Source of the DNA: Streptococcus sp. zg-86
GTDB lineage: Bacteria; Bacillota; Bacilli; Lactobacillales; Streptococcaceae
Direction of reading: 5' to 3'
Assembly: GCF_017639855.1 (NCBI RefSeq)
Contig: NZ_CP072115.1
Span: 496,001 to 560,000 of the forward strand
DNA: 64,000 nt
A program made the translations under genes and the position numbers. The notes below the pieces were generated by a model. The model made no database searches. It was not told the origin of the DNA and saw nothing but the letters and a program-made list of their open reading frames with translations. This document shows positions 57,619 through 64,000 of this stretch, piece after piece (positions within the stretch are counted from its first letter, which is position 1; every line of letters starts with the position of its first letter).

Positions 57619-59069
57619 TGGCTTACGAATTATTTGATTATCAGTTAGACCTAATCGCACAGGCACGCAACCATATAGCTGACAAAAATGTTATGATTGT
57701 CAGCCCTCCTGGGAGCGGTAAGTCCGTTGTGATTTCGGAAATTATTAAACGTGCGACAGATAAAGGCGGAACGGTCCTATTTCTAGTTCATCGTAAAGAG
57801 TTGATTGAACAAATAACACATAGTTTGACAGTTCATGGAGTCAATTTATCGCAAGTAGTTCTATTGACGGTTGGAAAAGCTAAAAATAGATTAGCTGTTC
57901 TTAAAAAACCAACTCTCATTATTACAGACGAGGGACATCACGGAAAAGCGAGCACCTACCAAACAATCTACGATTACTTTTCAGATGTACCACGGCTTGG
58001 GTTTACTGCAACCCCGTGGCGAATGTCAGGTGCCGGTTTTACAGATACATACGATGTCATGGTTGAAGGAAAATCAGTGCAATGGCTGATTGATCATCAA
58101 CGTTTAGCAGATTGCAGATACTACAGCCTATTGGCTATTGATACATCAAAGCTTAAAACCAGAAATGGTGAGTATACGAACAGCTCGATTGACGAAGCAT
58201 TTGGTAAGGCAATTTATGGTGATGTTGTTCGTGAATATCGTAAGAGGGCAGATGGTCAACAGGCTATCTTATACGCCCACTCAATAGAAGCGTCTAAGAG
58301 CTTTTCTAAGGAGTTCAACGAAGCAGGTATAGAATCAGTCCATGTAGATTCTAAAACCCCAAAAATCGAACGGGAGAAGCTCATGCAGGGTTTTAGAGAT
58401 GGCGAGATTAAAGTTCTCTGTAATGTCGACTTAATCAGTGAAGGTTTCGATGTACCGGATTGTTCAGTGACGATTTTATGCAGGCCAACTAAATCACTTG
58501 TTCTTTATCTGCAACAGTCTATGCGATCTATGCGGTATAAACCAGGTAAGGTTGCGACTATTATAGACTGCGTGGTCAATTGGAAAATACATAGTCTGCC
58601 ATACACACCGCATAATTGGAAAGCTTACTTTAAAGGTGGTTGGAAAAAAGCTAGGAAATCAGACAATATTATCCAAGCTAAGCAGTGTCCAGAGTGTTCT
58701 GCGATGTGGCCTTTGATTCAATCGGTCTGCGATTTATGTGGATACGATTTTGGCGAGCGAGAACAAGCTGAGAAAGAACGCATTGAAGCCGAACTAGTTG
58801 AAATTAAGCGACAAGAGTTTCAGTTAATGCGGACTGCAGGCTGTAAATATGGTTCGGATTTGTCGCAAAACTGGCAGATTGCAAAAGCAAGAGCCAAAGT
58901 AAATGGTGGCAAACCATTATACACATTATTGTTTTACTATGTCGGCAACGCCAAAATGCGTGTATCAGACGATGATATTATTCGAATGACTGGTGTTTCT
59001 AGTCGAGAATATCAAAATGCCCGCAAGTGGGTAGAAAAACAGAAAAATAAAATTATAACGAGGTATTAA
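57618..59069 (+). CDS. Phage DEAD/DEAH-box helicase (UvsW-like)
   Basis: A 483-residue SF2 helicase. Motifs: I SPPGSGKSVV, Ia LVHRKELIEQI, II TDEGHH (a DEGH box), III FTATPWR, then V-VI (SEGFDVPDCSVTILCRPT and QQSMRSMRYKPGK). A four-cysteine zinc ribbon lies near residue 357 (CPECSAMWP...CDLCGYDFGE). It remodels replication forks or recombination intermediates. The start overlaps the upstream stop by one base (TAATG). Confidence 0.93.
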   Translation: MAYELFDYQLDLIAQARNHIADKNVMIVSPPGSGKSVVISEIIKRATDKGGTVLFLVHRKELIEQITHSLTVHGVNLSQVVLLTVGKAKNRLAVLKKPTLIITDEGHHGKASTYQTIYDYFSDVPRLGFTATPWRMSGAGFTDTYDVMVEGKSVQWLIDHQRLADCRYYSLLAIDTSKLKTRNGEYTNSSIDEAFGKAIYGDVVREYRKRADGQQAILYAHSIEASKSFSKEFNEAGIESVHVDSKTPKIEREKLMQGFRDGEIKVLCNVDLISEGFDVPDCSVTILCRPTKSLVLYLQQSMRSMRYKPGKVATIIDCVVNWKIHSLPYTPHNWKAYFKGGWKKARKSDNIIQAKQCPECSAMWPLIQSVCDLCGYDFGEREQAEKERIEAELVEIKRQEFQLMRTAGCKYGSDLSQNWQIAKARAKVNGGKPLYTLLFYYVGNAKMRVSDDDIIRMTGVSSREYQNARKWVEKQKNKIITRY

Positions 59070-59072
59070 CAC

Positions 59073-59546
59073 ATGGGATTTACAACAGATTTTTCAGAAG
59101 TAAAAGAGTTTTCAGATTTTAAAGAACAAGACTATGAAATGATTGTTTTCGATGCGTATGAAGCCAAGAATAAAAACGATAAGATGCGCGTTGTAATTGA
59201 CTACGTGGTTCGCAATGACGTACAGCAGGAAAAGCAAAATGCCCACTTATGGGATGAACAATATAAATCGTCACAGACAGGGAAGTACCATATAGGTATT
59301 CTAATGGGGAAAGCTAAAGCGCTCGGTATTCCTGAAGGGAAGCATTATGATAGTTTTGAAGCGTTTCTCAATGACTTTAAAGGTCGTACAGCTAAGATTC
59401 GTGTGAAGCTGGAAGAATATAACGGCGAGAAATATCCAAAAGTTCGCTTTACTAATCCTACAGACATCCCAGCTTGTCACCATGTTTGGAAAGAAAAAAC
59501 AGATGTAGCGTCCACAACTATCAATGAAGATGGATTGCCGTTTTAA
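59073..59546 (+). CDS. DUF669 phage protein (probable single-strand DNA-binding)
   Basis: A 157-residue protein of the DUF669 family, found between the Sak4-like ATPase/helicase and primase in many siphophages. It starts MGFTTDFSEVKEFSDFKEQD, shows FKGRTAKIRVKLEEYNGEKYP as OB-like strands, and ends in the acidic tip NEDGLPF, as do SSB proteins. The role as an SSB-like partner is inferred from context. Confidence 0.85.
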   Translation: MGFTTDFSEVKEFSDFKEQDYEMIVFDAYEAKNKNDKMRVVIDYVVRNDVQQEKQNAHLWDEQYKSSQTGKYHIGILMGKAKALGIPEGKHYDSFEAFLNDFKGRTAKIRVKLEEYNGEKYPKVRFTNPTDIPACHHVWKEKTDVASTTINEDGLPF

Positions 59547-59562
59547 TCATTAAAGGAGCACT

Positions 59563-61113
59563 ATGAAAGGACTATCCGATTCGCTTAGCCGATTGCTCTA
59601 TCAAATAGACTGGGGTTCTAGTCTATTTGGCGAATCGGTATTAAAAGCGGAGTTAAAAAAACAGTTATACAAAGTCCACTATGTGGATGATAAAAACCAG
59701 GTTTACTATTATTTTGAATCTACAAATGTCGAGCCGAAAGACATCGGGTATTTCGCAAGCGACGGACGAAAAACCTATCGCTTTATTTACGGAGAAGTCA
59801 AAATGACTCAGGAAACGGACAATCGTCCAGCTAGAGTTACTTATTATGCTGAAAATAATTTCCCGCCGTTTGCGAAACTCGTCATCGACTATCTTCTTGG
59901 GAAGTATTCGATTATTGATGGATTTCTATACGATGTCAGCAATCGACAATTCAGATTACTAGATGAATATGCGTTGCAAACAAAGTATGGTTTCAAGGAC
60001 GCGAACCACATCATAGAAATTTTATCTGGGATTCATCACTATTTGAATGTGAAACCGGTCAATTATATCCAGCTCTATCAAATAGCTGGGCAAGATTTTA
60101 TCATTGACTTAGAATTGAATGAATTGCTACACGAACCGCCTAAGCAGAATGTATCGTATTTCAAACATTATCCCGTGAAATTATCCAATGCATATGATTC
60201 ACAAAAAATTGCACAGGAATTTCTTGAATATGTCATCGCAGACCATCAATCGCTTCATAATGCACAACTCCAAGCTTACTACATGGCTCAAGTAGCGTGT
60301 GGAATCCGACCGAAAACAAATTTCTTTATCTCAAAGTCTGGGGTTCGAACAGGGAAGGGGTTACGACATATAGCGCTGTCAGGATTGTTCAAGAAAATTG
60401 ATGTTGAATTAGACACACTAAAATCAAACGGTTTTGAAGCTTTGCAAGCGTGGTCGATGTTCTCAGGTGGAGAAATGGCACTCGCGACAGAACAAGGCGA
60501 CATACAAGGTCTTGCTATGGAACGAGTGTTAAAGATTATTGCAACAGAAAAAACGCATGTTGCTCGGTCAATTGGGCAAAACCAATCCTTGGTTAATCTG
60601 TCAAGCGTACTATGCATAGACACAAACCGAACAGTTGCGTTATCTGATGAGATGAACGGCCGTAAGATTCTCATCCAGTATCAGGACAGGCCAGAAGGCG
60701 AGACGGATTTTGAGCGTGAAGAGATATTTGCAAAATATTGGCGAGCATTTACGAATCGAGATAAGTCTCCGAAAATCGAAGGTAGTTTGGGTTTCCTACT
60801 TAACTCCATGGAATATTTTAAGCAACAGGGTGAAATGTATCTATGGAAGAATGTAGAAGTTATTAACGATATAGATTTAGATGATTTCCAAGTTGCGCTT
60901 ATTAACTCGTTGCAAGAAGTTGATTTCGTTCAGCGTACTGGAAACAAGGAAGTGGTTGACCTGTCGGTTGCGGTGTATCGCGGAAACAACGCTAAACTGA
61001 GCAATGCACTATCAGAAATCGGAGTCAAAGCTACATCAAAAAAAATAAATGGTAAGGCTGTTAGAGGCTATGTCGTTGAAAATCAGGAACGTTTTGATAA
61101 ATTTGTCATTTGA
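59563..61113 (+). CDS. Phage replication helicase/primase-type protein (D5/SF3-like)
   Basis: A 516-residue protein. The C-terminal half has a P-loop variant in KSGVRTGKGLRHIAL (GxxTGKG), a Walker B-like GGEMALATEQGD and SLVNLSSVLCIDTN as sensor region, resembling SF3/D5-type helicases that load at phage origins. Siphophage homologues are often listed as replication or phage resistance proteins. AAAGGAG precedes the ATG. The iteron origin lies directly downstream. Confidence 0.8.
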   Translation: MKGLSDSLSRLLYQIDWGSSLFGESVLKAELKKQLYKVHYVDDKNQVYYYFESTNVEPKDIGYFASDGRKTYRFIYGEVKMTQETDNRPARVTYYAENNFPPFAKLVIDYLLGKYSIIDGFLYDVSNRQFRLLDEYALQTKYGFKDANHIIEILSGIHHYLNVKPVNYIQLYQIAGQDFIIDLELNELLHEPPKQNVSYFKHYPVKLSNAYDSQKIAQEFLEYVIADHQSLHNAQLQAYYMAQVACGIRPKTNFFISKSGVRTGKGLRHIALSGLFKKIDVELDTLKSNGFEALQAWSMFSGGEMALATEQGDIQGLAMERVLKIIATEKTHVARSIGQNQSLVNLSSVLCIDTNRTVALSDEMNGRKILIQYQDRPEGETDFEREEIFAKYWRAFTNRDKSPKIEGSLGFLLNSMEYFKQQGEMYLWKNVEVINDIDLDDFQVALINSLQEVDFVQRTGNKEVVDLSVAVYRGNNAKLSNALSEIGVKATSKKINGKAVRGYVVENQERFDKFVI

Positions 61114-61370
61114 GGTTACAGACGGTTACGCACCTAATGGCAAGGTGCGTAACCACCTCAATCCCTTGGGGGACAAGGAGTTTCACCGTTAAAATTTAAA
61201 AGGTTACGCAGTTACAAACCAACTCAATAAAGACAATAATTGTTTAAGTTATTTATATATAGTATATAAGGGTAGGGGGGTCTGTAACTGCGTAACTGCG
61301 TAACCGATATGGCGAAAACCCTTGATATTACTGAATTTTTGGAGGTTACAGAGGTTACGGAGGTTACAGA
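61114..61370. other. Putative phage replication origin with GTTAC iterons
   Basis: At least eleven GTTAC/GTAAC motifs flank an AT-rich core (61221-61270, TTTATATATAGTATATAA). Left group: GGTTACAGA (61114), GGTTACGCA (61124), TGCGTAACC (61146) and GGTTACGCA (61202), plus GTTAC at 61211. Right group: GTAAC at 61284, 61292 and 61300 (8-bp period). GAGGTTACR occurs three times at 9-bp steps (GTTAC at 61345, 61354, 61363). The last repeat provides GGAGG for the next gene. Confidence 0.8.
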
Positions 61371-62246
61371 GTGGCACATCATGATACAGCATTAAATTTC
61401 TTAAAAAAAGGATACCAGGTTATTCCGTTAAGTCGAAAAACTGGTAGTCCGATTATAAAATTCAAGGATATTCAAATTACAGAAGAGATTATCAAATCGG
61501 TTAATTGGCTAAATTGTGATTATGCACTTCTCATGCGTGGGGTTTGGGCAATTGATATCGATACACATGAACTTGATGAAACGACAGCAAAAGGGCTTAA
61601 ATGGTTAATTCAAACATGTGGGGCGGATATTTTACGAATCACCACGACTGATCAATATAACAACGGATTAGATGGATACAGTTCGTTGCTTAACAGCGAG
61701 TACAAAGAGGAGTTGCTTGACAATTTCAGTAAGACCTTTATCGAAGTCACAGCCAGCGGTGGTATGCATATATTGTTTAAAAAGCGCAATGATATTCCAT
61801 ATGGGCAAAAACCAAAAATTATGAAGGGGATTGATATTAAGGCGCACGAGAATAACTATGTGAAAATATTCCCGTCAGAAGGTCGAGAAGTCTTACAGGC
61901 GGTTGATAGTCTACCGTACTATGAAGGAGAATTTGAAAAACAAGCATTCAAGCCGAAGCAACACATTGTCACGCAGTATTTCAGCGAATTATTACCAACG
62001 CCGTCCAATAATGGTACACATGAAGGTCGTGAAGCATATGAGCGTGTTACATCAGGAACGTGTATGAATCGCAATGATGATTTGTTTAAAGCAGCTTGTT
62101 GGGCTTTTGAAAACGGACATCCGATTGATAATTTAATGATTATTATTGGTACTGTGAAGGGTCGCGATACTTTTACTAGAGAGGAGTTTGAACGTACAGT
62201 TGAATCAGCGAGAAGAAAAGTCAGCTATGTCACTTTCGGAACATGA
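61371..62246 (+). CDS. Bifunctional DNA primase/polymerase (Prim-Pol, N-terminal type)
   Basis: A 291-residue archaeo-eukaryotic-type primase-polymerase. WAIDIDTHELD holds the catalytic Asp pair, FIEVTASGGMHILFKK the GGxH-like nucleotide-binding region, and MKGIDIKAHENNYVKIFPSEGR the third metal ligand and substrate site. Translation starts at GTG 61371 with GGAGG inside the last iteron. Together with the helicase upstream it would start phage replication at the origin between them. Confidence 0.88.
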   Translation: MAHHDTALNFLKKGYQVIPLSRKTGSPIIKFKDIQITEEIIKSVNWLNCDYALLMRGVWAIDIDTHELDETTAKGLKWLIQTCGADILRITTTDQYNNGLDGYSSLLNSEYKEELLDNFSKTFIEVTASGGMHILFKKRNDIPYGQKPKIMKGIDIKAHENNYVKIFPSEGREVLQAVDSLPYYEGEFEKQAFKPKQHIVTQYFSELLPTPSNNGTHEGREAYERVTSGTCMNRNDDLFKAACWAFENGHPIDNLMIIIGTVKGRDTFTREEFERTVESARRKVSYVTFGT

Positions 62247-62553
62247 TGTGCAAAATGCCATCCGTATGGAGCTAGCGAGACGACATATTGTTTGTTTCCG
62301 TGCAAACGTCGGAAAGGTTCGTATGGCGGACGGTCGCTATTTCGACACTGGTCTACCGAAAGGTTTTTCAGATTTATTTGGTTTTAAATCAGACGGAAAG
62401 ATATTTTTTATTGAAGTAAAAAATAAATCAGGTCGCATCAGACCTGAGCAAGAAAAATTTATAGAAAGAATGCGCTTATTTGGCGCTTTAGCAGGAGTGG
62501 CTAGAAGTGTCGAGGAGGCGTTGGATATTATCGAGGAGAAAACAGATGAATAA
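62227..62553 (+). CDS. VRR-NUC domain nuclease
   Basis: A 108-residue PD-(D/E)xK-type nuclease. The VRR-NUC pattern is HDVQNAIRMELARRHIVCFR, then TGLPKGFSDLFGF with Asp and IFFIEVKNKSGRIRPEQEKF with the ExK. These enzymes cut branched DNA. ATG 62227 is preceded by a weak AGAAAAG; it overlaps the Prim-Pol gene by 20 bases. Confidence 0.9.
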   Translation: MSLSEHDVQNAIRMELARRHIVCFRANVGKVRMADGRYFDTGLPKGFSDLFGFKSDGKIFFIEVKNKSGRIRPEQEKFIERMRLFGALAGVARSVEEALDIIEEKTDE

Positions 62554-63130
62554 ACAAGAAGCGATTAAAACAGGGGACAGAGTTATCACTCGGGGTGTAG
62601 TTGTTCGCAACTTTGAGGGATACGGTGGTTGCCAATTTTCAGAAGTCGAAACTGATAAAGGAGCGACAATTACTTGTGCGACGGAACACCTTGAACCCGA
62701 TGAACCGCAGAAAGTCAAAGTGTCACAAGTAGCAGTAGACTACTATGAGCAATATAAAGACAAATTATCTGGTTTTGATGAGTGGTTTTGCGATTTCTAT
62801 AGTTCTGACTTTGAAAATGACTTTGACAAGGCTGAGGAACTACAGATTTGGCTATATGACAATGATGATAAGACGAATTGTCAGAGAGAGCTTGCTCTTG
62901 CAACATTGATTGTAAATGGATTGGATGCGGTTGAGGTTGAACAGGAGAAGAAATACAAGGTTAAGATTGCGAACAACGGAAGTCAGCCATTGACGTTTAA
63001 AAAATTAGGACCAAAAATCTTCTTTGTTGATGAAAAATGCGATGAGTCTTTCACTAAACAAGAATTAGAACAAGCTGGATTTGGCTGGGTGTTCGATTGT
63101 GATGGTGCGGAAGTTGAGGAGGTGGAGTGA
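62546..63130 (+). CDS. DUF1642 phage protein
   Basis: A 194-residue acidic protein. The N-terminal part (TGDRVITRGVVVRNFEGYGG) is strand-rich; the C-terminal half has the DUF1642 hallmarks (RELALATLIVNGLDAVEVEQEKKYKVKIAN, then FTKQELEQAGFGWVFDCDGA), typical of lactococcal and streptococcal siphophages. ATG 62546 follows GAGGAG. Function unknown. Its stop overlaps the next start. Confidence 0.85.
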   Translation: MNKQEAIKTGDRVITRGVVVRNFEGYGGCQFSEVETDKGATITCATEHLEPDEPQKVKVSQVAVDYYEQYKDKLSGFDEWFCDFYSSDFENDFDKAEELQIWLYDNDDKTNCQRELALATLIVNGLDAVEVEQEKKYKVKIANNGSQPLTFKKLGPKIFFVDEKCDESFTKQELEQAGFGWVFDCDGAEVEEVE

Positions 63131-63420
63131 TGAATAGTGTTTTTGCTATACAACGCAAAAAAACAGGTGCTTATGTATCAAATTTTGGTGGCAAAGGCGC
63201 AGTTCGATGTTCACACAAGAGAGCGCTCATCCATGATAGTCTAGATAGTGTCTTAATCAGATGGGATTTTGGGGTGTTGGACGGCGAACTAAATGAAGAA
63301 AATTTTGAGATTGTTAAAATCCCGCTGACTAAGTTAAAAGATAGAGTGCTTACTGAAGTGCTTTCTAAGCGTTCGTGGTTTTATCCGTTTATCGTGGAGG
63401 TAGAAGATGACAACAGCTGA
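63130..63420 (+). CDS. Phage protein of unknown function, 96 aa
   Basis: ATG 63130 overlaps the previous stop by one base and follows GGAGGTGGAG. A 96-residue basic, strand-rich protein (MNSVFAIQRKKTGAYVSNFG, ending FIVEVEDDNS). It overlaps the next gene by 14 bases. Confidence 0.7.
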   Translation: MNSVFAIQRKKTGAYVSNFGGKGAVRCSHKRALIHDSLDSVLIRWDFGVLDGELNEENFEIVKIPLTKLKDRVLTEVLSKRSWFYPFIVEVEDDNS

Positions 63421-63739
63421 GAAAATCGAGTACATTCTAAAAGTCAACTACTGGACGCAACAGCAACTCGCAGACAAAATTGGCGTAAAACAGACTACTA
63501 TTTCTGCTTGGAAATTTGGTCGAGTTGTCAGAGATAGCTATGTCCCTCAAATCGACCTGCTTTACAATCAAGCAAGAAGATTGGAGTGGGAACGTAGGCA
63601 ACCGAAGCTGAAGCCAACACCGAAGCAAAAAGAGGCAGGGAAAGTCTTGTCAGAACGTGGGAAGATGGTGCTGAAGTTCCCGTGGTATAGTTATCAAAGA
63701 AAACAAAAAAGCCAGCAAGTGCTGACTCCTTGTGAATAA
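63407..63739 (+). CDS. Phage XRE-type HTH protein
   Basis: A 110-residue protein with an N-terminal Cro/CI-type HTH (WTQQQLADKIGVKQTTISAWK) and a basic, Lys/Pro-rich tail (KLKPTPKQKEAGKV). GGAGG lies upstream. It probably regulates later transcription; it precedes the ArpU-like gene. Confidence 0.8.
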   Translation: MTTAEKIEYILKVNYWTQQQLADKIGVKQTTISAWKFGRVVRDSYVPQIDLLYNQARRLEWERRQPKLKPTPKQKEAGKVLSERGKMVLKFPWYSYQRKQKSQQVLTPCE

Positions 63740-63778
63740 TAACCTTATCAATATTATATCATAAAGGAGAGAGCGAGA

Positions 63779-64000
63779 GTGACTTTTTTTCCAGAGATTG
63801 ATGAAAAACAGACAATCAGAAATGCTAAGAGGAAGCTGAAAGAATATCCACGTTGGCGCAGGATTGCAGGCGATGTTGACGGTCAGAAAGTTACTGCTAC
63901 GTACTCCTTTGAGCCGAGACAGTCGCATAGCACGCCGAGCCGTCCAGTTGAGCGGTTGGCGATAAGTAAGGTAGATGCACTAGCAGAGCTTGAAGCTATC
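63779..64000 (+). CDS. ArpU-family late transcription regulator (5' part, cut by window end)
   Basis: GTG at 63779 follows AAAGGAGAGAG. The 74 visible codons (TFFPEIDEKQTIRNAKRKLK, then EYPRWRRIAGDVDG) resemble the ArpU family, phage regulators that switch on late genes. The frame is open at the window end, so the C-terminus is not seen. Confidence 0.7.
   Translation, partial: MTFFPEIDEKQTIRNAKRKLKEYPRWRRIAGDVDGQKVTATYSFEPRQSHSTPSRPVERLAISKVDALAELEAI

Noticed and set aside
48714..64000. An integrative conjugative element rather than a prophage
   Set aside because: There are no relaxase, coupling or type IV secretion genes; the CI/Cro region, DUF669, DUF1642, VRR-NUC and ArpU-like genes are phage types.

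Overview
This window is Firmicute DNA from a Streptococcus, most likely Streptococcus suis or a close relative. The evidence is the vicRKX operon with a VicK phospho-acceptor His at residue 218, the order pbp2b-recR-ddl-murF, comEA-comEC, an IdeS-family immunoglobulin protease, a T-box in front of threonyl-tRNA synthetase, and a low-GC base composition. The species call is inferred from gene content only.

Positions 1-48.5 kb are chromosomal. From the left: a large surface IdeS-type protease with a repeat region; a T-box controlling a DUF1349 gene and thrS; adhP and a tRNA-Thr(CGT); a TetR/HXXEE membrane protein pair between two decayed IS copies; vicRKX; an ABC-F ribosome-protection gene behind what looks like a leader-peptide attenuator; pbp2b; recR-ddl; an HrtBA-like ABC exporter; murF; a LytTR two-component system with a divergent receiver-only stub and a three-gene ABC-2 exporter; prfC; corA; cshA; an SdpR/SdpI module; trmN6 with a GIY-YIG gene; plsC; comEA-comEC; and a large ABC transporter.

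From about 48.6 kb to the window end lies the left part of a siphovirus-type prophage. An integrase, an accessory cassette and an Abi_2 gene are transcribed leftward with a CI/S24 repressor. To the right are operators, a small Fst-type toxin-antitoxin locus, early HTH genes, and a replication module: Sak4-like ATPase, UvsW-like helicase, DUF669, primase/helicase, an iteron origin, Prim-Pol and a VRR-NUC nuclease. An ArpU-like late regulator is cut by the window end.

Points to follow up: (i) the two promoters flanking the LytTR two-component system carry the same pair of 14-bp boxes, 21 bp apart and exactly 27 bp from the -10, which defines a small regulon of a receiver-only protein and an ABC exporter; (ii) the IdeS protease has its LPXTG-like signal near the N-terminus, as in streptococcal IgA1/Zmp proteases; (iii) an Fst-type type I toxin-antitoxin locus sits in the prophage immunity region; (iv) an accessory cassette between integrase and repressor is bounded by a 20-bp direct repeat and a relic of a second repressor; (v) the ABC-F gene has a leader peptide whose last codons form one arm of a terminator. 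Short inverted-repeat elements, one family with three copies, are scattered through the chromosomal part, and one of them has truncated a gene.
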